Shown in pieces: positions 16,485 to 26,588 of a stretch of 64,000 nucleotides of DNA. This DNA is from Actimicrobium sp047621345 (GTDB lineage Bacteria > Pseudomonadota > Gammaproteobacteria > Burkholderiales > Burkholderiaceae_D). Below the pieces are notes generated by a model. The model ran no database searches. It worked only from the letters and a program-made list of their open reading frames with translations, and was not told where the DNA came from. Each line of letters starts with the position of its first letter. Within the stretch, counting starts at the first letter, position 1. Position numbers and translations under genes: made by a program. Location: NCBI GenBank assembly GCA_047621345.1, contig JBLHLW010000004.1, positions 39,017 through 103,016 on the forward strand. The letters run 5' to 3'.

Positions 16485-19400
16485 CTACAACCGGTCCGGG
16501 CAGCGGAACTGTTCGAGCACGCCGCGCTTAAACGGGTTGACGACGCTGCTGGCGGTGAGCTCGTAGAGCATCTTGCGGCCATCGAGATCAAAGCTCAGCG
16601 TGTAGCGTTCGCCCTGCCCGGTCGCCGCCAGCATGCCTTTGTCGATCATGCGAAACCAGGCCCACGGACCATCGGTACGGAACTCGGCACGCGGTGCCGG
16701 CGTGGCATCGAGATAGACTTGCCCGCTACCCTTGCCACTCGGCAGCAGCACCGGTGTGCCACGCAACGGCGCACCCGGCACATACGACACCAACTGGCCA
16801 TCGATATCGAGTACGACCTTCGTCAGCGCCGGATCGGCACTGACCGGCTTGAGGTCAAAGCGCAGCGACGGTTGCCGCCCACCGGCCGAAAAGAACATGT
16901 CGCGCACCCGTGCCGCGCGTTGGAACTCGTCAAGGGTCTGCTGTGAAATACCGAGCGGTGCATCACTGAGCGCACGCCAACGCCATTGCGCGCTGCTCAT
17001 GTCGACATAGGGCGCGAGGTTCTTGGCGAAGAAATCATCGACGGTGCCACCCGGTCCGAAGAAACGGCCGAAGTCATCGAGCGTGATTTCCTTGCTGGCG
17101 GTGCGCTGCAGCGGATAGCGACCGGCGATCGCTTCACGGCAGAATTGTGCACCGGCGGCATTCCAGAGCGCATTGAGGCGCGCGCGTTCGTTGCCCAAGG
17201 TCAGACCACCGCCACTGCTCTCGATGCTTTTTAGCATGCCGGCGACCAGCGGCGGCTTGCCGTCGGATTCGCGCTTGAGCCGCACCAGCGCATCGCCAGC
17301 TGGTGCCGGTGTGCCGCTGCGGCGCGCCGCATCAGCCGCGTCAAAATACAATGCCACGTCTTTGAGCATCGCCAGTACCTGATCAATCGGTGCCGGTGCC
17401 GCAGGAGCGCCGGGCGCAGCAGGTGCACCAGCCATCTTGTGCAGGTTCTCGAAATGTTCGTCGACCGGATTGCTGGCACGCGTGACCGGAGCCGCGGCCA
17501 TGCCGTCATCAGCCGCACCGAGAGCCGATTCGAGTTTCTTGCGTGCCGCATCGAGCTTGCCGCTGACCATGTCATTGAGCGATTCGGCGCGCCCCTTGCT
17601 GCCATTGTCGAGCGTGGTTTCCTTGCTGGCCGCCTGAATAAACTTGCGCATCGGCGAGTCCGGGCCGGACAGTGCCGTCGTCACGCGTGCCGCCTGATCG
17701 AGGCTGGTGAATGGCACCACCCGCACATCGGCCAGCAAGCTATCCCACTGCGCAATGTAATCGGCGTAGTACAACCGCAGCACGGCCGCTTTCATCTCGG
17801 CATTGTTGACCGTTGCAGCGGCCGATTCCTGACGATCGAGCACCCAGCTGTCCTTGGCGATGTCGGTGATGGCCAGATCGCTTTCGGCTAGCAGCTTGCG
17901 GTAACCGGCCACCGTGAAGGTGCCAGCGACACCGCGCGTGAGCGGTTGCCCGCTTTGACGCATGAACACTTGCGAGACGTCCCGGCCAACTGCCGCAGCG
18001 GCATTGAATTCCGGCAACCGCGCCAGTGCAACCTGACGTTTCAGGCGGTTGTAAATTTGCTCCGGCAGCGGCATCCGGGCCAGTCGCAAACGCACTTGCG
18101 CGATCAGCGCCGCATCGAGTGGTGCCGGCGTGGCAGTCGGGTCGGCATCCACCAGCATCGCGGTCACGTGGTTCGACAGCGACTGGCGCTGGGCCTCGCT
18201 GGCATCGCTCAGGTTGCGGCGCCAGTCGAAGTCGATCCAGGCTTGCACCGACTCGGCATCGAAGTGCTTGCGATCCCCCAGCATCAGATACACGCGCAGC
18301 ACTTCGTACAGATATTCCTGATTGTTGGCATCGCCACGCCGCAGGATTTCTGCGAGACGGGCCGTCACGCGCGGCAACAGCGTGTCGTGTAACAGGCGTC
18401 GATACAACTGCTGCGCACCGGCGCCCAGCTTGTCGCCCTGATACAGCGTGAAGCGGTTCAACAGTGGCACGCCCGCGTCGCGTTCGGCATAACCACCGGG
18501 GAGATTGCGCACCGCATCGAGCAGCGGCAAGATGGCCAGCACGCTGCCTTGTGGTGGCGTACTTTTGGCCAGCTTGTCGATCTCGGTAGTGCGCGCGGCG
18601 ATGTCCGCGACAAACGCCTTGTTGCGCAAATAACTGGTGGCCAGACCGGCCGACAGCAGCACCAGCAGCAAGCCGATGACTGCCATCGCGCCCCATTTCA
18701 GCAGACGCCGATTGCGCTCGAAACGCAGGTTGGTGCCCGCCAGTTCGGCTTCCGGAAAAATCACATCGCGCAACAAACGCGTGAGGAAATAACTGCGGCC
18801 GCTAGTGGCATTGGCCGGCAGCACCTTGCGGTCCAGACCAAAGGCGGCAGCCATCGCGCTCATCACCCGATCAATCGGACTGCCTTCCTGCGTACCGCTG
18901 GTGAAATACACGCCGCGCAGCAGCGCCCGCTCTTCGTATTTGCTGGACTGGAACACATCATTGAGAAATCGCTCCAGCACAGTGCCGATGCCGGCGAACT
19001 GCTGCGGAAAACCGTACAGCAGCGCACGCCGCTGCAGGTCGCGCTCCTGCTGCACACGCGATAACACGCGCACCTGCAATTGCCGTTCGAGCGCAGTAAA
19101 TTCAGCCGGAAAACTGGCCAGTATTTCGTCGGCCTTGTTGGTATCCGCGCTCGGAAAAGTGACACCCCACACCTGGCCGCGCTCTTCCTTGCCAAGCATG
19201 TCGAAAAATTCGACAAAGCCGGCCAGCAAGTCGCATTTGGTGACGATCACGTAGATCGGAAAACGTATCCCCAGACGCTCGTGCAATTCCTTGATGCGCT
19301 CGCGAATGGCGAGTGCCTGCGTGCGTCGACCCGCCTCGCTTTGCTGCAACAGGTCAGCCACGCTGAGCGCGACGATCACGCCATTGACCGGGCGACGACG

Positions 19401-20063
19401 ACGGTGCTTCTTGAGCAAATCAAGAAAACCACCCCACGCTGCGCGATCAACTTCGGTGTAACTGTCCTGCGTCGTGTAGCGCCCGGCCGTATCGAGCAGC
19501 ACGGCTTCATCGGTGAACCACCAGTCGCAATTACGGGTACCGCCGACGCCGCCGATGGCCGACTGGCCCAGCTTGTCAGCCAGTGGAAAAGTCAGGCCGG
19601 AATGCACCAGTGCCGTGGTCTTGCCGCTACCCGGCGCACCGACAAACAGGTACCACGGCAGTTGCAACATCGACTGACTGCTGCCAGCACCACCGGCACC
19701 ACGGGCCTTGCGCAACACCGCCATCGCCTCTTGCATCCGCTTGCCGAGCAGCGCGACTTCCTGCGTCGATTGTTGGGTCGATTCCGGGGCGCCCGGCACG
19801 GCAGCCGGCGCACCTTCGCCGGCAATGCCCGCCATCAGGCGCCGGTTGGCCAGCCGCGCGGCGATCCACTTCCAGCCGAAATAAGCAGCCCATAGGAGCA
19901 GTGCCAGCAGGATCAGCGTCCAGCGCACCGCTTCCGAGGCAAACGGTTCGCGGCCGTTGAAGGCCACCAGCGGACCCTCGAACCAGACCAGCAGTGAAAA
20001 CAGAAAGACACCGAACAGGGTCAGCACCCAGCGTTGTGTGAACCAGGAAAAGAGGCGTTTCAT
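16485..20063 (-). CDS. tssM: T6SS membrane core component TssM (IcmF/VasK)
   Basis: A 1192-residue inner-membrane protein that with TssL forms the T6SS membrane complex. N-terminal membrane segments lie at about 12-28 and 46-65. A cytosolic GTPase-like domain has Walker A GAPGSGKTT (142-150), LLDTAGRY and VIVTKCDLL. A third membrane segment (AVIGLLLVLLSAGLATSYL) leads to the long periplasmic part, ending in the IcmF C-terminal domain (FDLDGRKMLYELTASSVVNPF). The ATG at 20063 is chosen because it starts just before the first membrane helix; the upstream extension is basic and unlike the family. The Walker A motif is intact; in some species TssM lacks it. Confidence 0.96.
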   Translation of the reverse strand: MKRLFSWFTQRWVLTLFGVFLFSLLVWFEGPLVAFNGREPFASEAVRWTLILLALLLWAAYFGWKWIAARLANRRLMAGIAGEGAPAAVPGAPESTQQSTQEVALLGKRMQEAMAVLRKARGAGGAGSSQSMLQLPWYLFVGAPGSGKTTALVHSGLTFPLADKLGQSAIGGVGGTRNCDWWFTDEAVLLDTAGRYTTQDSYTEVDRAAWGGFLDLLKKHRRRRPVNGVIVALSVADLLQQSEAGRRTQALAIRERIKELHERLGIRFPIYVIVTKCDLLAGFVEFFDMLGKEERGQVWGVTFPSADTNKADEILASFPAEFTALERQLQVRVLSRVQQERDLQRRALLYGFPQQFAGIGTVLERFLNDVFQSSKYEERALLRGVYFTSGTQEGSPIDRVMSAMAAAFGLDRKVLPANATSGRSYFLTRLLRDVIFPEAELAGTNLRFERNRRLLKWGAMAVIGLLLVLLSAGLATSYLRNKAFVADIAARTTEIDKLAKSTPPQGSVLAILPLLDAVRNLPGGYAERDAGVPLLNRFTLYQGDKLGAGAQQLYRRLLHDTLLPRVTARLAEILRRGDANNQEYLYEVLRVYLMLGDRKHFDAESVQAWIDFDWRRNLSDASEAQRQSLSNHVTAMLVDADPTATPAPLDAALIAQVRLRLARMPLPEQIYNRLKRQVALARLPEFNAAAAVGRDVSQVFMRQSGQPLTRGVAGTFTVAGYRKLLAESDLAITDIAKDSWVLDRQESAAATVNNAEMKAAVLRLYYADYIAQWDSLLADVRVVPFTSLDQAARVTTALSGPDSPMRKFIQAASKETTLDNGSKGRAESLNDMVSGKLDAARKKLESALGAADDGMAAAPVTRASNPVDEHFENLHKMAGAPAAPGAPAAPAPIDQVLAMLKDVALYFDAADAARRSGTPAPAGDALVRLKRESDGKPPLVAGMLKSIESSGGGLTLGNERARLNALWNAAGAQFCREAIAGRYPLQRTASKEITLDDFGRFFGPGGTVDDFFAKNLAPYVDMSSAQWRWRALSDAPLGISQQTLDEFQRAARVRDMFFSAGGRQPSLRFDLKPVSADPALTKVVLDIDGQLVSYVPGAPLRGTPVLLPSGKGSGQVYLDATPAPRAEFRTDGPWAWFRMIDKGMLAATGQGERYTLSFDLDGRKMLYELTASSVVNPFKRGVLEQFRCPDRL

Positions 20064-20103
20064 GGGAGTCGGGACCGATCGAAAAAAAGAGGCGTAGCCA
20101 TGT

Positions 20104-21429
20104 TCAGGGAGCCAACGTCGGTACCAGCACGACGATGTCGACGCGCCGGTTGCGGGCGCGATTGACGGCCGATGAATTCTCCACCAGCGGTTCGGTATCG
20201 CCCCGACCTTCGATGACGTAGCGCTCGAGCGGACCGGCACGCTCGGCCAGCAAGCGCACGACGGCGCCGGCACGGGCTTTTGATAACGCCCAGTTCGACG
20301 GCACGCGGGCCGACACGCCAGGCTTGATGTTGTCGGTATGACCGATCACGACGACCTTGCCCTGCACGGTCTTGAGCGCGTCACCGATGCGCGCCAGCAG
20401 CGGCTCGAATGTGCCTGCCACCTCGACACTGCCCGAACCAAACACGCCATCACCGCGCAGCGTGATGGTCGAGCGATCATCCAGTTCGACCACGCTGACC
20501 AGACCTTGTGCAATCTCGGGCGCAAGGAAACCGGCAACCCGCACCGGCGCCACTTTGGGTACAGCCGGCATGGCAGCGACAACGACCGGCGGCGCGCTGA
20601 CTTTGGTCGCCATCAAGGAGGCAAAAACCGGATCGGAATCGCTATTGAGCCAATGGCTGAAGGTCAGTTGCGCAATCAGCAGCAGCACCCCGGCGAGCGC
20701 GGCCATGACCCATAACGGCATGAGTCGCAACATGGATTTGCGGCCGACCTGCAGGCCGCGCCAGCGCAGCGCCAGCTCCGGCTCGTGCGCACCGCGCTGC
20801 GTCTGGATCAGTTGCTGCAAGCGCTCGCGCAAGGTGGTCAGTTGTTCAGGACCGCGGTCGATGACCCGGTAACGACCTTCGAGACCGAGCGCCAGACACA
20901 GGTACATCAGTTCAAGGACGTCGATATTGCCGGGGATATCCTGCGTCAGTCGTTGCAGGATCAGAAAAAATTTTTCGCCACCCCACGCTTCATTGTGAAA
21001 TGTCACCAGCAAACTTCGACTGGCCCAGACGCCCCCGCTGCCCCATGGCGTGCCGGAAATGGTTTCATCGACAAACGTGCACAACGCAAAGCGCGCGGCG
21101 GCGATCGCTTCCGGATCGACCTGCGCCGCCTTGGCCTCGCTCTCGAAGGTCTTGACCGCAGCCACCAGTTGCTGGCGCAGTACTTCGAGATTGGGAGAAG
21201 TCACCATAGCGCGCAATGGCATGATCAGGTCGAGCAGCGGATTGGCGGCGCGCACCAGTGCATTGAGCCCGCTGCCGTGCAACTGCGGCAGTGTGCCGGA
21301 GTTGGTATCGGCGGCGACTGCCGCGGTCGCACCCGGCGCAGCGCTCGCCGCGCGGCGCCCCCCCGGGGTCGGGATCATCATCGTGCGTTCGGAATCGGCG
21401 TCCGGATCGCGGGGGTCGTTGGCGCTCAT
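20104..21429 (-). CDS. tssL: T6SS protein TssL (DotU/IcmH) fused to an OmpA-type peptidoglycan-binding domain
   Basis: A 441-residue evolved TssL. The N-terminal cytosolic DotU domain (about 55-235; NPLLDLIMPLRAMV, ALCTFVDETISGTPWG, LLVTFHNEAWGGEKFF, LELMYLCLALGLEGRYRV) is followed by one membrane segment (LWVMAALAGVLLLIAQLTF). A periplasmic OmpA C-terminal domain comes next (about 320-440; VVVIGHTDNIKPG, SNWALSKARAGAVVRLLAE, GRGDTEPLVENSSAVNRARN). The OmpA part anchors the complex to peptidoglycan. A proline/alanine/threonine-rich stretch precedes DotU. It lies 6 bases after tssK and 40 bases before tssM. Confidence 0.95.
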   Translation of the reverse strand: MSANDPRDPDADSERTMMIPTPGGRRAASAAPGATAAVAADTNSGTLPQLHGSGLNALVRAANPLLDLIMPLRAMVTSPNLEVLRQQLVAAVKTFESEAKAAQVDPEAIAAARFALCTFVDETISGTPWGSGGVWASRSLLVTFHNEAWGGEKFFLILQRLTQDIPGNIDVLELMYLCLALGLEGRYRVIDRGPEQLTTLRERLQQLIQTQRGAHEPELALRWRGLQVGRKSMLRLMPLWVMAALAGVLLLIAQLTFSHWLNSDSDPVFASLMATKVSAPPVVVAAMPAVPKVAPVRVAGFLAPEIAQGLVSVVELDDRSTITLRGDGVFGSGSVEVAGTFEPLLARIGDALKTVQGKVVVIGHTDNIKPGVSARVPSNWALSKARAGAVVRLLAERAGPLERYVIEGRGDTEPLVENSSAVNRARNRRVDIVVLVPTLAP

Positions 21430-21435
21430 GAGGGT

Positions 21436-22767
21436 CTACTTTCTGATGGCCCAGAACTGCATCTGCAGTCCCGGAAAATCGCCGGCAACATGCATCGCAA
21501 AACCGGCCGAGGTGGCCAGCTGCTTCCAGTATTCGCTGCTACTGTCGAGTTCGAAATACGTATAGCCGGCATGAAATGGCAACTGACGAGGAGCCACCGG
21601 CAACGGCCGCAAACCGACACCGGGCAACTGCAGGTTGACCAGGTCGCGGATTTTTTCTACCGAACCGATCTTTACTTGCGGCGGGAAACTGGTGCGCACC
21701 ACGTCCGGCGGCAGTTGCGCATTGACGGCCAGCACGAAGGTTGCGCTCTTGAGTAATTCCTTGTCGGGGATGACCGCAACGTGGATGCCGAACTGCCGCT
21801 CTTCGAGCGTGATCGACACCGCATGCGCATCCATCACCACCGACAGCGACTTGCGTAAATCATCAATGAGCGGTTTGAAGGTCTCGGCTAACTGGTCGTG
21901 GCGGTAGACCGGATACGCGTGCGCGCGTTTGTCAGGCTGGGTGAACGTGGCCAGCTCGCCGGCCAACTGGACCAGTTGCCGGAACAGTGCTTCTGGGTGC
22001 AGGCCGGTCATGCCGCCCAGATGGGTATAGAGCGGCTCAACCCGATTGAGCAATTGCAGCATCAGGAACTCAACGATTTCGGCCGCACCGGCGGCACCCG
22101 GTTGCGACAGCCGGGACGAGACCGCTTCGCCGCGCTGGTGCAGCAAGCCGACCAGTTCGTCAGCAAACGCGCCCAATGCCGGTGCCGCCCGGATATCGAG
22201 GCAAGGCGGACAGTACGACGGATCGAGCACGACGCGGTTATCGGGACGCCGTTCGATGATGCGGGCAATGCCCAGCGTGGTGTGGGCGTTGGCGACATCA
22301 CTGTGCAGCGCCAGTCGCAAGCGCAACTTGCCGACTTGCATCAGGGCGCGGTTATCGAGGCCGTTGCTGTCCTGCGCTTCATAGTCGCTGCTGTGGAAGC
22401 GCGCGAAATTATCTGCTGACACGACGCTGTCGACTTCGGCCATCCCGGGTCGGCGCACCGGCAAAGCCAGCACCACCAGGACATTGCGCGCATCGGCAGG
22501 GATATCGAGCGGCTGCGGCAGGTCGTCATCGGACGGCAGGTCAAACGGCGTGCCGTCGGGCAGCACGCCCGCACACGCTTGCAGCGACAATTTGCCCAGC
22601 GCAAGTTGCTGCTGGTCGATCTGCAAACGGGCATGGCCCCAGCCGTAAGGCTGCAAATCGCGCACACGCGCTTCAAGCTGCGCCTGCAAGTAACGATCAT
22701 GCTGTTGCAGATGTTGCGGCTGCAGCAGCATGCCTTCGGACCAGACTACTTTGCTATTCCAGGACAT
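21436..22767 (-). CDS. tssK: T6SS baseplate protein TssK
   Basis: A 443-residue cytosolic protein matching the family in length. Typical segments are VVWSEGMLLQPQHLQQHDRY at the N-terminus, GWGHARLQIDQQQLALGKL, LQACAGVLPDGTPFDLP, PLYTHLGGMTGLHPEALFRQ and the C-terminal YTYFELDSSSEYWKQL. TssK joins the TssFGE baseplate wedge to the TssL-TssM membrane complex. Spacing of 6 bases to tssL and 9 bases from tagH shows it belongs to the same transcript. Confidence 0.96.
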   Translation of the reverse strand: MSWNSKVVWSEGMLLQPQHLQQHDRYLQAQLEARVRDLQPYGWGHARLQIDQQQLALGKLSLQACAGVLPDGTPFDLPSDDDLPQPLDIPADARNVLVVLALPVRRPGMAEVDSVVSADNFARFHSSDYEAQDSNGLDNRALMQVGKLRLRLALHSDVANAHTTLGIARIIERRPDNRVVLDPSYCPPCLDIRAAPALGAFADELVGLLHQRGEAVSSRLSQPGAAGAAEIVEFLMLQLLNRVEPLYTHLGGMTGLHPEALFRQLVQLAGELATFTQPDKRAHAYPVYRHDQLAETFKPLIDDLRKSLSVVMDAHAVSITLEERQFGIHVAVIPDKELLKSATFVLAVNAQLPPDVVRTSFPPQVKIGSVEKIRDLVNLQLPGVGLRPLPVAPRQLPFHAGYTYFELDSSSEYWKQLATSAGFAMHVAGDFPGLQMQFWAIRK

Positions 22768-22776
22768 GTTTTCTCA

Positions 22777-24405
22777 CTATCGGGGTTCGGCATTGCCGGT
22801 GTTGGCCTGCCTGGCAAGCTGATGCAGGCGGTCGATCTGCTCTTCGTAGGCACTGGAAAACTTCTCGCCGAACAAGCGCTGAAAATCTTCGTCAGCCTCA
22901 CTCGACATCTCGGCATACAGCAGCACCAGCCGGTCCCACATCTTGGCCTTGCGTGACGACGCCATCAGTTTGTCCATCATGCCGGGTACGTCGAGGCGCG
23001 CTTCGATGGCTGTCGGATCAAAGCGCTTGAGCACGGCGGCCAGCGCAGCGTGCATGCCGGCAATGACCGCCAGTTCGTGGGCCTTCAGGTCATCGAAGGC
23101 ATTGCTGACGGCTGCCACCGGCGGCAAATAACCGGCCATCGCGTTGGTCAGCATCTGCGTCAGCGCGCTGTCGGCATTCGGAAAAAATTTCAGCGGATTG
23201 TTCGAGCGGCTCGACATCATCGTCATCTCGATGCGGCTTTCACGCTTCGTCATGGCACGCGCCATCAGGATGTCGATGGTGCCGGTGGTCGCTTCGCGCA
23301 ACATCGCACCGACCAGTTCGGCGATCTCCGGACCGCTGCGGGTGGTCGCCAGATCGGGCAAGCCTAGTCCTTTGAGCAAGGCTTTCAGGACGGCATCGTC
23401 GGAGCCGGACAAGGCGACTGGCGCAGCGGGTTGCGCAGGAGTCGGCTCGGCGCGCGGCGGTGGAATTTCCTGTGCTTGCGACCGCGGTGGCAACTCCGGC
23501 AATTGCTGCCGCACCGGCACCTCGTGCACCAACGGCACAAGCGGTTCGGGAGCGATCGGCAGTGCGGGCACGGTCACTGGAGGCGCAACAGCGACCGGTA
23601 CTGGCATCGCAACCTTGCGCGGGACAAATTCGGCCAGCGGATCGTAATCATCGGGAATCAACGACGAGGATGGAGCAGCAGGCGTGACCGGCAAAACAGG
23701 GTTCACTGGCACAGTGGCCGGTGTCGTTCCGAACAACTGATTCTCTGGCGAGACGTGATCGCTCTCGGCGGCGCGCAGCTTATTACTCGTCGCCGCCGAC
23801 GGGCTGGCACCGAACAGGTTCAGGCCAAGCGGATCATCGTCACCCAATGCAGGCAGTGCGGTACCGCTACGCATGTCGAGAATGCTCGCTGCGGCGAGCG
23901 GATCGGGCAGCGCCGCTTGCATGACCGGCGCGACTGGCTCCTCCGGCCAGCCGGGAATGGCCGGAATCAACGGCTTTTGTACCGGCACGACAACCGGCGG
24001 CTCGAACAGCGGCAATGGCGGCACGACCGGCAACGGCGGTGGCGGCGCACTGGCAGGCCCCCCCATAACAGTCGCTTCTTCGGTCACAGCGGCCGCCAGC
24101 AATGCCTCGATCAGATAGTCGCCAATCAGAATCCGGTCACCATCGCCGAGGACGATTTCGCGGCCATTGCCGAGCGGCCTGTCATTGATGATGCTCGGGT
24201 TGCTGCCCGCATCGGTCAGCACATATTGCGTGCCGCGCAAGGTGACGCGCGCATGGGTACGGGAAATGTATTTTTTGGGATCGTCGAGCACCAGCACATT
24301 GTCGGGTGAGCGCCCTATCGTGCCACCGTCGCCAGTGAACGTTGCGGCCGTCGGGGTCGGTAACGGCTGGTTGCGGTAGCTCAGGATACGCAGAGTCAAT
24401 GACAT
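22777..24405 (-). CDS. tagH: T6SS FHA-domain protein (TagH/Fha)
   Basis: A 542-residue cytosolic protein. The N-terminal FHA domain (about 20-95) has GGTIGRSPDNVLVLDDP, ISRTHARVTL and the phosphothreonine-site residues. A long proline/valine-rich linker (about 110-340) separates it from a helical TagH C-terminal domain (about 350-530; LLKGLGLPDL, MAMTKRESRIEMTMMSSRSN and NPLKFFPNADSAL within it). The FHA domain is the usual reader of the PpkA phosphorylation signal. The start at 24405 gives the standard N-terminus SLTLRILSYRNQP. Nine bases separate it from tssK. Confidence 0.92.
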   Translation of the reverse strand: MSLTLRILSYRNQPLPTPTAATFTGDGGTIGRSPDNVLVLDDPKKYISRTHARVTLRGTQYVLTDAGSNPSIINDRPLGNGREIVLGDGDRILIGDYLIEALLAAAVTEEATVMGGPASAPPPPLPVVPPLPLFEPPVVVPVQKPLIPAIPGWPEEPVAPVMQAALPDPLAAASILDMRSGTALPALGDDDPLGLNLFGASPSAATSNKLRAAESDHVSPENQLFGTTPATVPVNPVLPVTPAAPSSSLIPDDYDPLAEFVPRKVAMPVPVAVAPPVTVPALPIAPEPLVPLVHEVPVRQQLPELPPRSQAQEIPPPRAEPTPAQPAAPVALSGSDDAVLKALLKGLGLPDLATTRSGPEIAELVGAMLREATTGTIDILMARAMTKRESRIEMTMMSSRSNNPLKFFPNADSALTQMLTNAMAGYLPPVAAVSNAFDDLKAHELAVIAGMHAALAAVLKRFDPTAIEARLDVPGMMDKLMASSRKAKMWDRLVLLYAEMSSEADEDFQRLFGEKFSSAYEEQIDRLHQLARQANTGNAEPR

Positions 24406-24556
24406 AATTTCGTCGCTTGCAGTGGGGGCGATGACCAGAGGCACTGGGCGCGCAGGACTTGGGCCGGATGGCGTATTGCAATAGCGACACATGTTGCCAC
24501 AAACCAAACCATCCTAACAGGCAGGATTCCCCGAGAATTTTTATATGGCAGATGCA

Positions 24557-26506
24557 TCAATTGATCTTCACCATCGCCCCTTCGATCGTCATGATCGCGC
24601 CAGCCTTGACGCTCATCGTTGCGCCGGCCTTGATCACGGTCGCCGCGCTGGACTCGATGGCGATCTCGACCGACTTGATCGTGATTTTGGACGCCTCGAT
24701 CTTGATGCTGGAACTACCGACTTTCAATTCGATCGAGGTGCCCGCTTCGATCACGATGGTCTTGGCGACATCGACCTTCTGGTCGGCCTTGATGGTGATG
24801 GTCTGGTTGTTGCCGACTTCTTCGGTATGGTCGTTGACGACCTTAACCTTGCGGTCGTTGCCGACTTCCAGACTCTGGTCATGGTTGATCCCGATGGTCT
24901 GATCACCCTGGTCGGCTTTCTCGAAACCGACCTTCAACGTGTCGTTGTTCTTGACGACCCGGTTATAGTCTTTCTCGGCCTGAATGAAAATTTCTTCGCT
25001 GTCTTTCTTGTCTTCGAAACGCAGTTCGTTGTAACCGCCGCCGCCCTTCGAACTGTTGGTTTTGATAACGGATTTTGTCTGTTCCGCAGGCAACGCATAC
25101 GGCGGCATCGCGTCGCTGTTGTAGACGCAACCGGTGACCAGCGGCCGGTCCGGATCGCCGTCCAGAAAATTGACCACCACTTCCATGCCGATGCGCGGAA
25201 TGAACATCGCCCCCCAGCCCTTGCCGGCCCATGCCTGCGACACGCGCACCCAGCACGAACTGGCTTCGTCTTCCTTGCCCAGGCGATCCCAGTGAAACTG
25301 CACCTTGATGCGGCCGTACTTGTCGGTCCAGATTTCTTCGCCCGCCTTGCCGACGACCATCGCAGTCTGCGGCCCCTGCATGAACGGTTTGTGCCACTGG
25401 CGCGCAGGACGATAGCTGTGCTCGTTGCCGACGGCCGTGAAACTGCAACGAAAATCAACCCCGCCACTCTGACCGCCCGAAGCATAATCATCGCCGACGA
25501 GTTCCGTTTGTGCACTGGTAATCAGAAACGTACGATTCTGATCATCACGCGGATGATCTTCCAGCGTGAACAAGGCGCCGCAGGCAATGCCCGGCACGCT
25601 GCACTCGGCATTGATCTCTTCGCATTGTCCGTGGAGTGACTCCATGCGAGCGCGCGCCAGCGCAGTACCGACTGAGCTGTCACGATATCTGCCGGGATAG
25701 TCGTAGTGCTCGAAGGTCGATTGCGCAAATGCGGCCGGAATTGTTGCCTTGGCAGTCAGCCCACCATTGATACTCGACGACGATTTTTCAAAATCGTAAT
25801 CATCAAGAACATACTCGCCGGCCTGAATTTCGCCTCTCGGCATCCATTTCGTCACCGCCTCCACGCCGGCTTCCTGCGACGACCCGGCATCGACAAACCG
25901 CACGGTTTCGTAATAATTTACTGTGCTGTGCGCACCGTAGGAATCGGCCAGCACCATGGTGTGGTCGCTGGCGGTGTGCTTGAAGTAAAAATAAATACCT
26001 TCTTCTTCGAGCAACCGGCAGACGAAACTGAAATCACTTTCACGGTACTGCACGCAATAGTCACGGATCTCGGGAGTCGCCGAAATTTGCGTTACGTCGA
26101 TCTGTATTGCCTCACCGTACACCGCATTGGCACACACCATCTTGACGATTTCAATGGCCGTATTGCCCTGAAAAATACGGCAGTTACTCGACCGTGTCAG
26201 CAGCCACAGCGCCGGACGGACCAGCGCCTCATAGCTGGCCATCCCATCACGCCACCCCTTGTAGGCGAAGCGCGTGACAAGGCCATTGAAATGACGTGGC
26301 CCGCCGTCGTCACTTTCCAGCGTCACTGTCATCGGCTTGCCAAGCACATCGTCGATCTTGATATCGAGCTTCGACGAGCTTAGTGCAATGCGGTATTCGA
26401 ACAAGTGACCCAACTGCTCGCTGCAATGCATGGTCTTGAACAGCAGCACATCATCGGCAAGGGCGCTTTTGACAAATACGTCGCGGTTGGTCTGATTGGC
26501 AGGCAT
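24557..26506 (-). CDS. vgrG: T6SS spike protein VgrG (TssI)
   Basis: A 649-residue VgrG. The gp27-like part carries LLFKTMHCSEQLGHLFEYRI and FNGLVTRFAYKG. The conserved centre carries YCVQYRESDFSFVCRLLEEE and GIYFYFKH. The gp5-like OB fold has KYGRIKVQFHWDR, CWVRVSQAWAGKGWGAMFIP and RIGMEVVVNFLDGDPDRP. A beta-helix/DUF2345-like needle (GNDRKVKVVNDHTEEVGNN, then ISIK-type repeats) ends in MTIEGAMVKIN. No extra catalytic C-terminal domain is present, so this is a structural rather than evolved VgrG. It sits 82 bases downstream of the PAAR-like gene, its probable tip partner. Confidence 0.97.
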   Translation of the reverse strand: MPANQTNRDVFVKSALADDVLLFKTMHCSEQLGHLFEYRIALSSSKLDIKIDDVLGKPMTVTLESDDGGPRHFNGLVTRFAYKGWRDGMASYEALVRPALWLLTRSSNCRIFQGNTAIEIVKMVCANAVYGEAIQIDVTQISATPEIRDYCVQYRESDFSFVCRLLEEEGIYFYFKHTASDHTMVLADSYGAHSTVNYYETVRFVDAGSSQEAGVEAVTKWMPRGEIQAGEYVLDDYDFEKSSSSINGGLTAKATIPAAFAQSTFEHYDYPGRYRDSSVGTALARARMESLHGQCEEINAECSVPGIACGALFTLEDHPRDDQNRTFLITSAQTELVGDDYASGGQSGGVDFRCSFTAVGNEHSYRPARQWHKPFMQGPQTAMVVGKAGEEIWTDKYGRIKVQFHWDRLGKEDEASSCWVRVSQAWAGKGWGAMFIPRIGMEVVVNFLDGDPDRPLVTGCVYNSDAMPPYALPAEQTKSVIKTNSSKGGGGYNELRFEDKKDSEEIFIQAEKDYNRVVKNNDTLKVGFEKADQGDQTIGINHDQSLEVGNDRKVKVVNDHTEEVGNNQTITIKADQKVDVAKTIVIEAGTSIELKVGSSSIKIEASKITIKSVEIAIESSAATVIKAGATMSVKAGAIMTIEGAMVKIN

Positions 26507-26588
26507 CGTGGGACTCTAAAAAAACTTCGTTGTAGTGCAAATGGACAGGCTCAGACGCGGCTCACCGGAATCCGGCAGCGCATCACTC

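Noticed and set aside
24557..26506. VgrG as an evolved effector
   Set aside because: The protein ends with the needle repeats and has no extra C-terminal domain.
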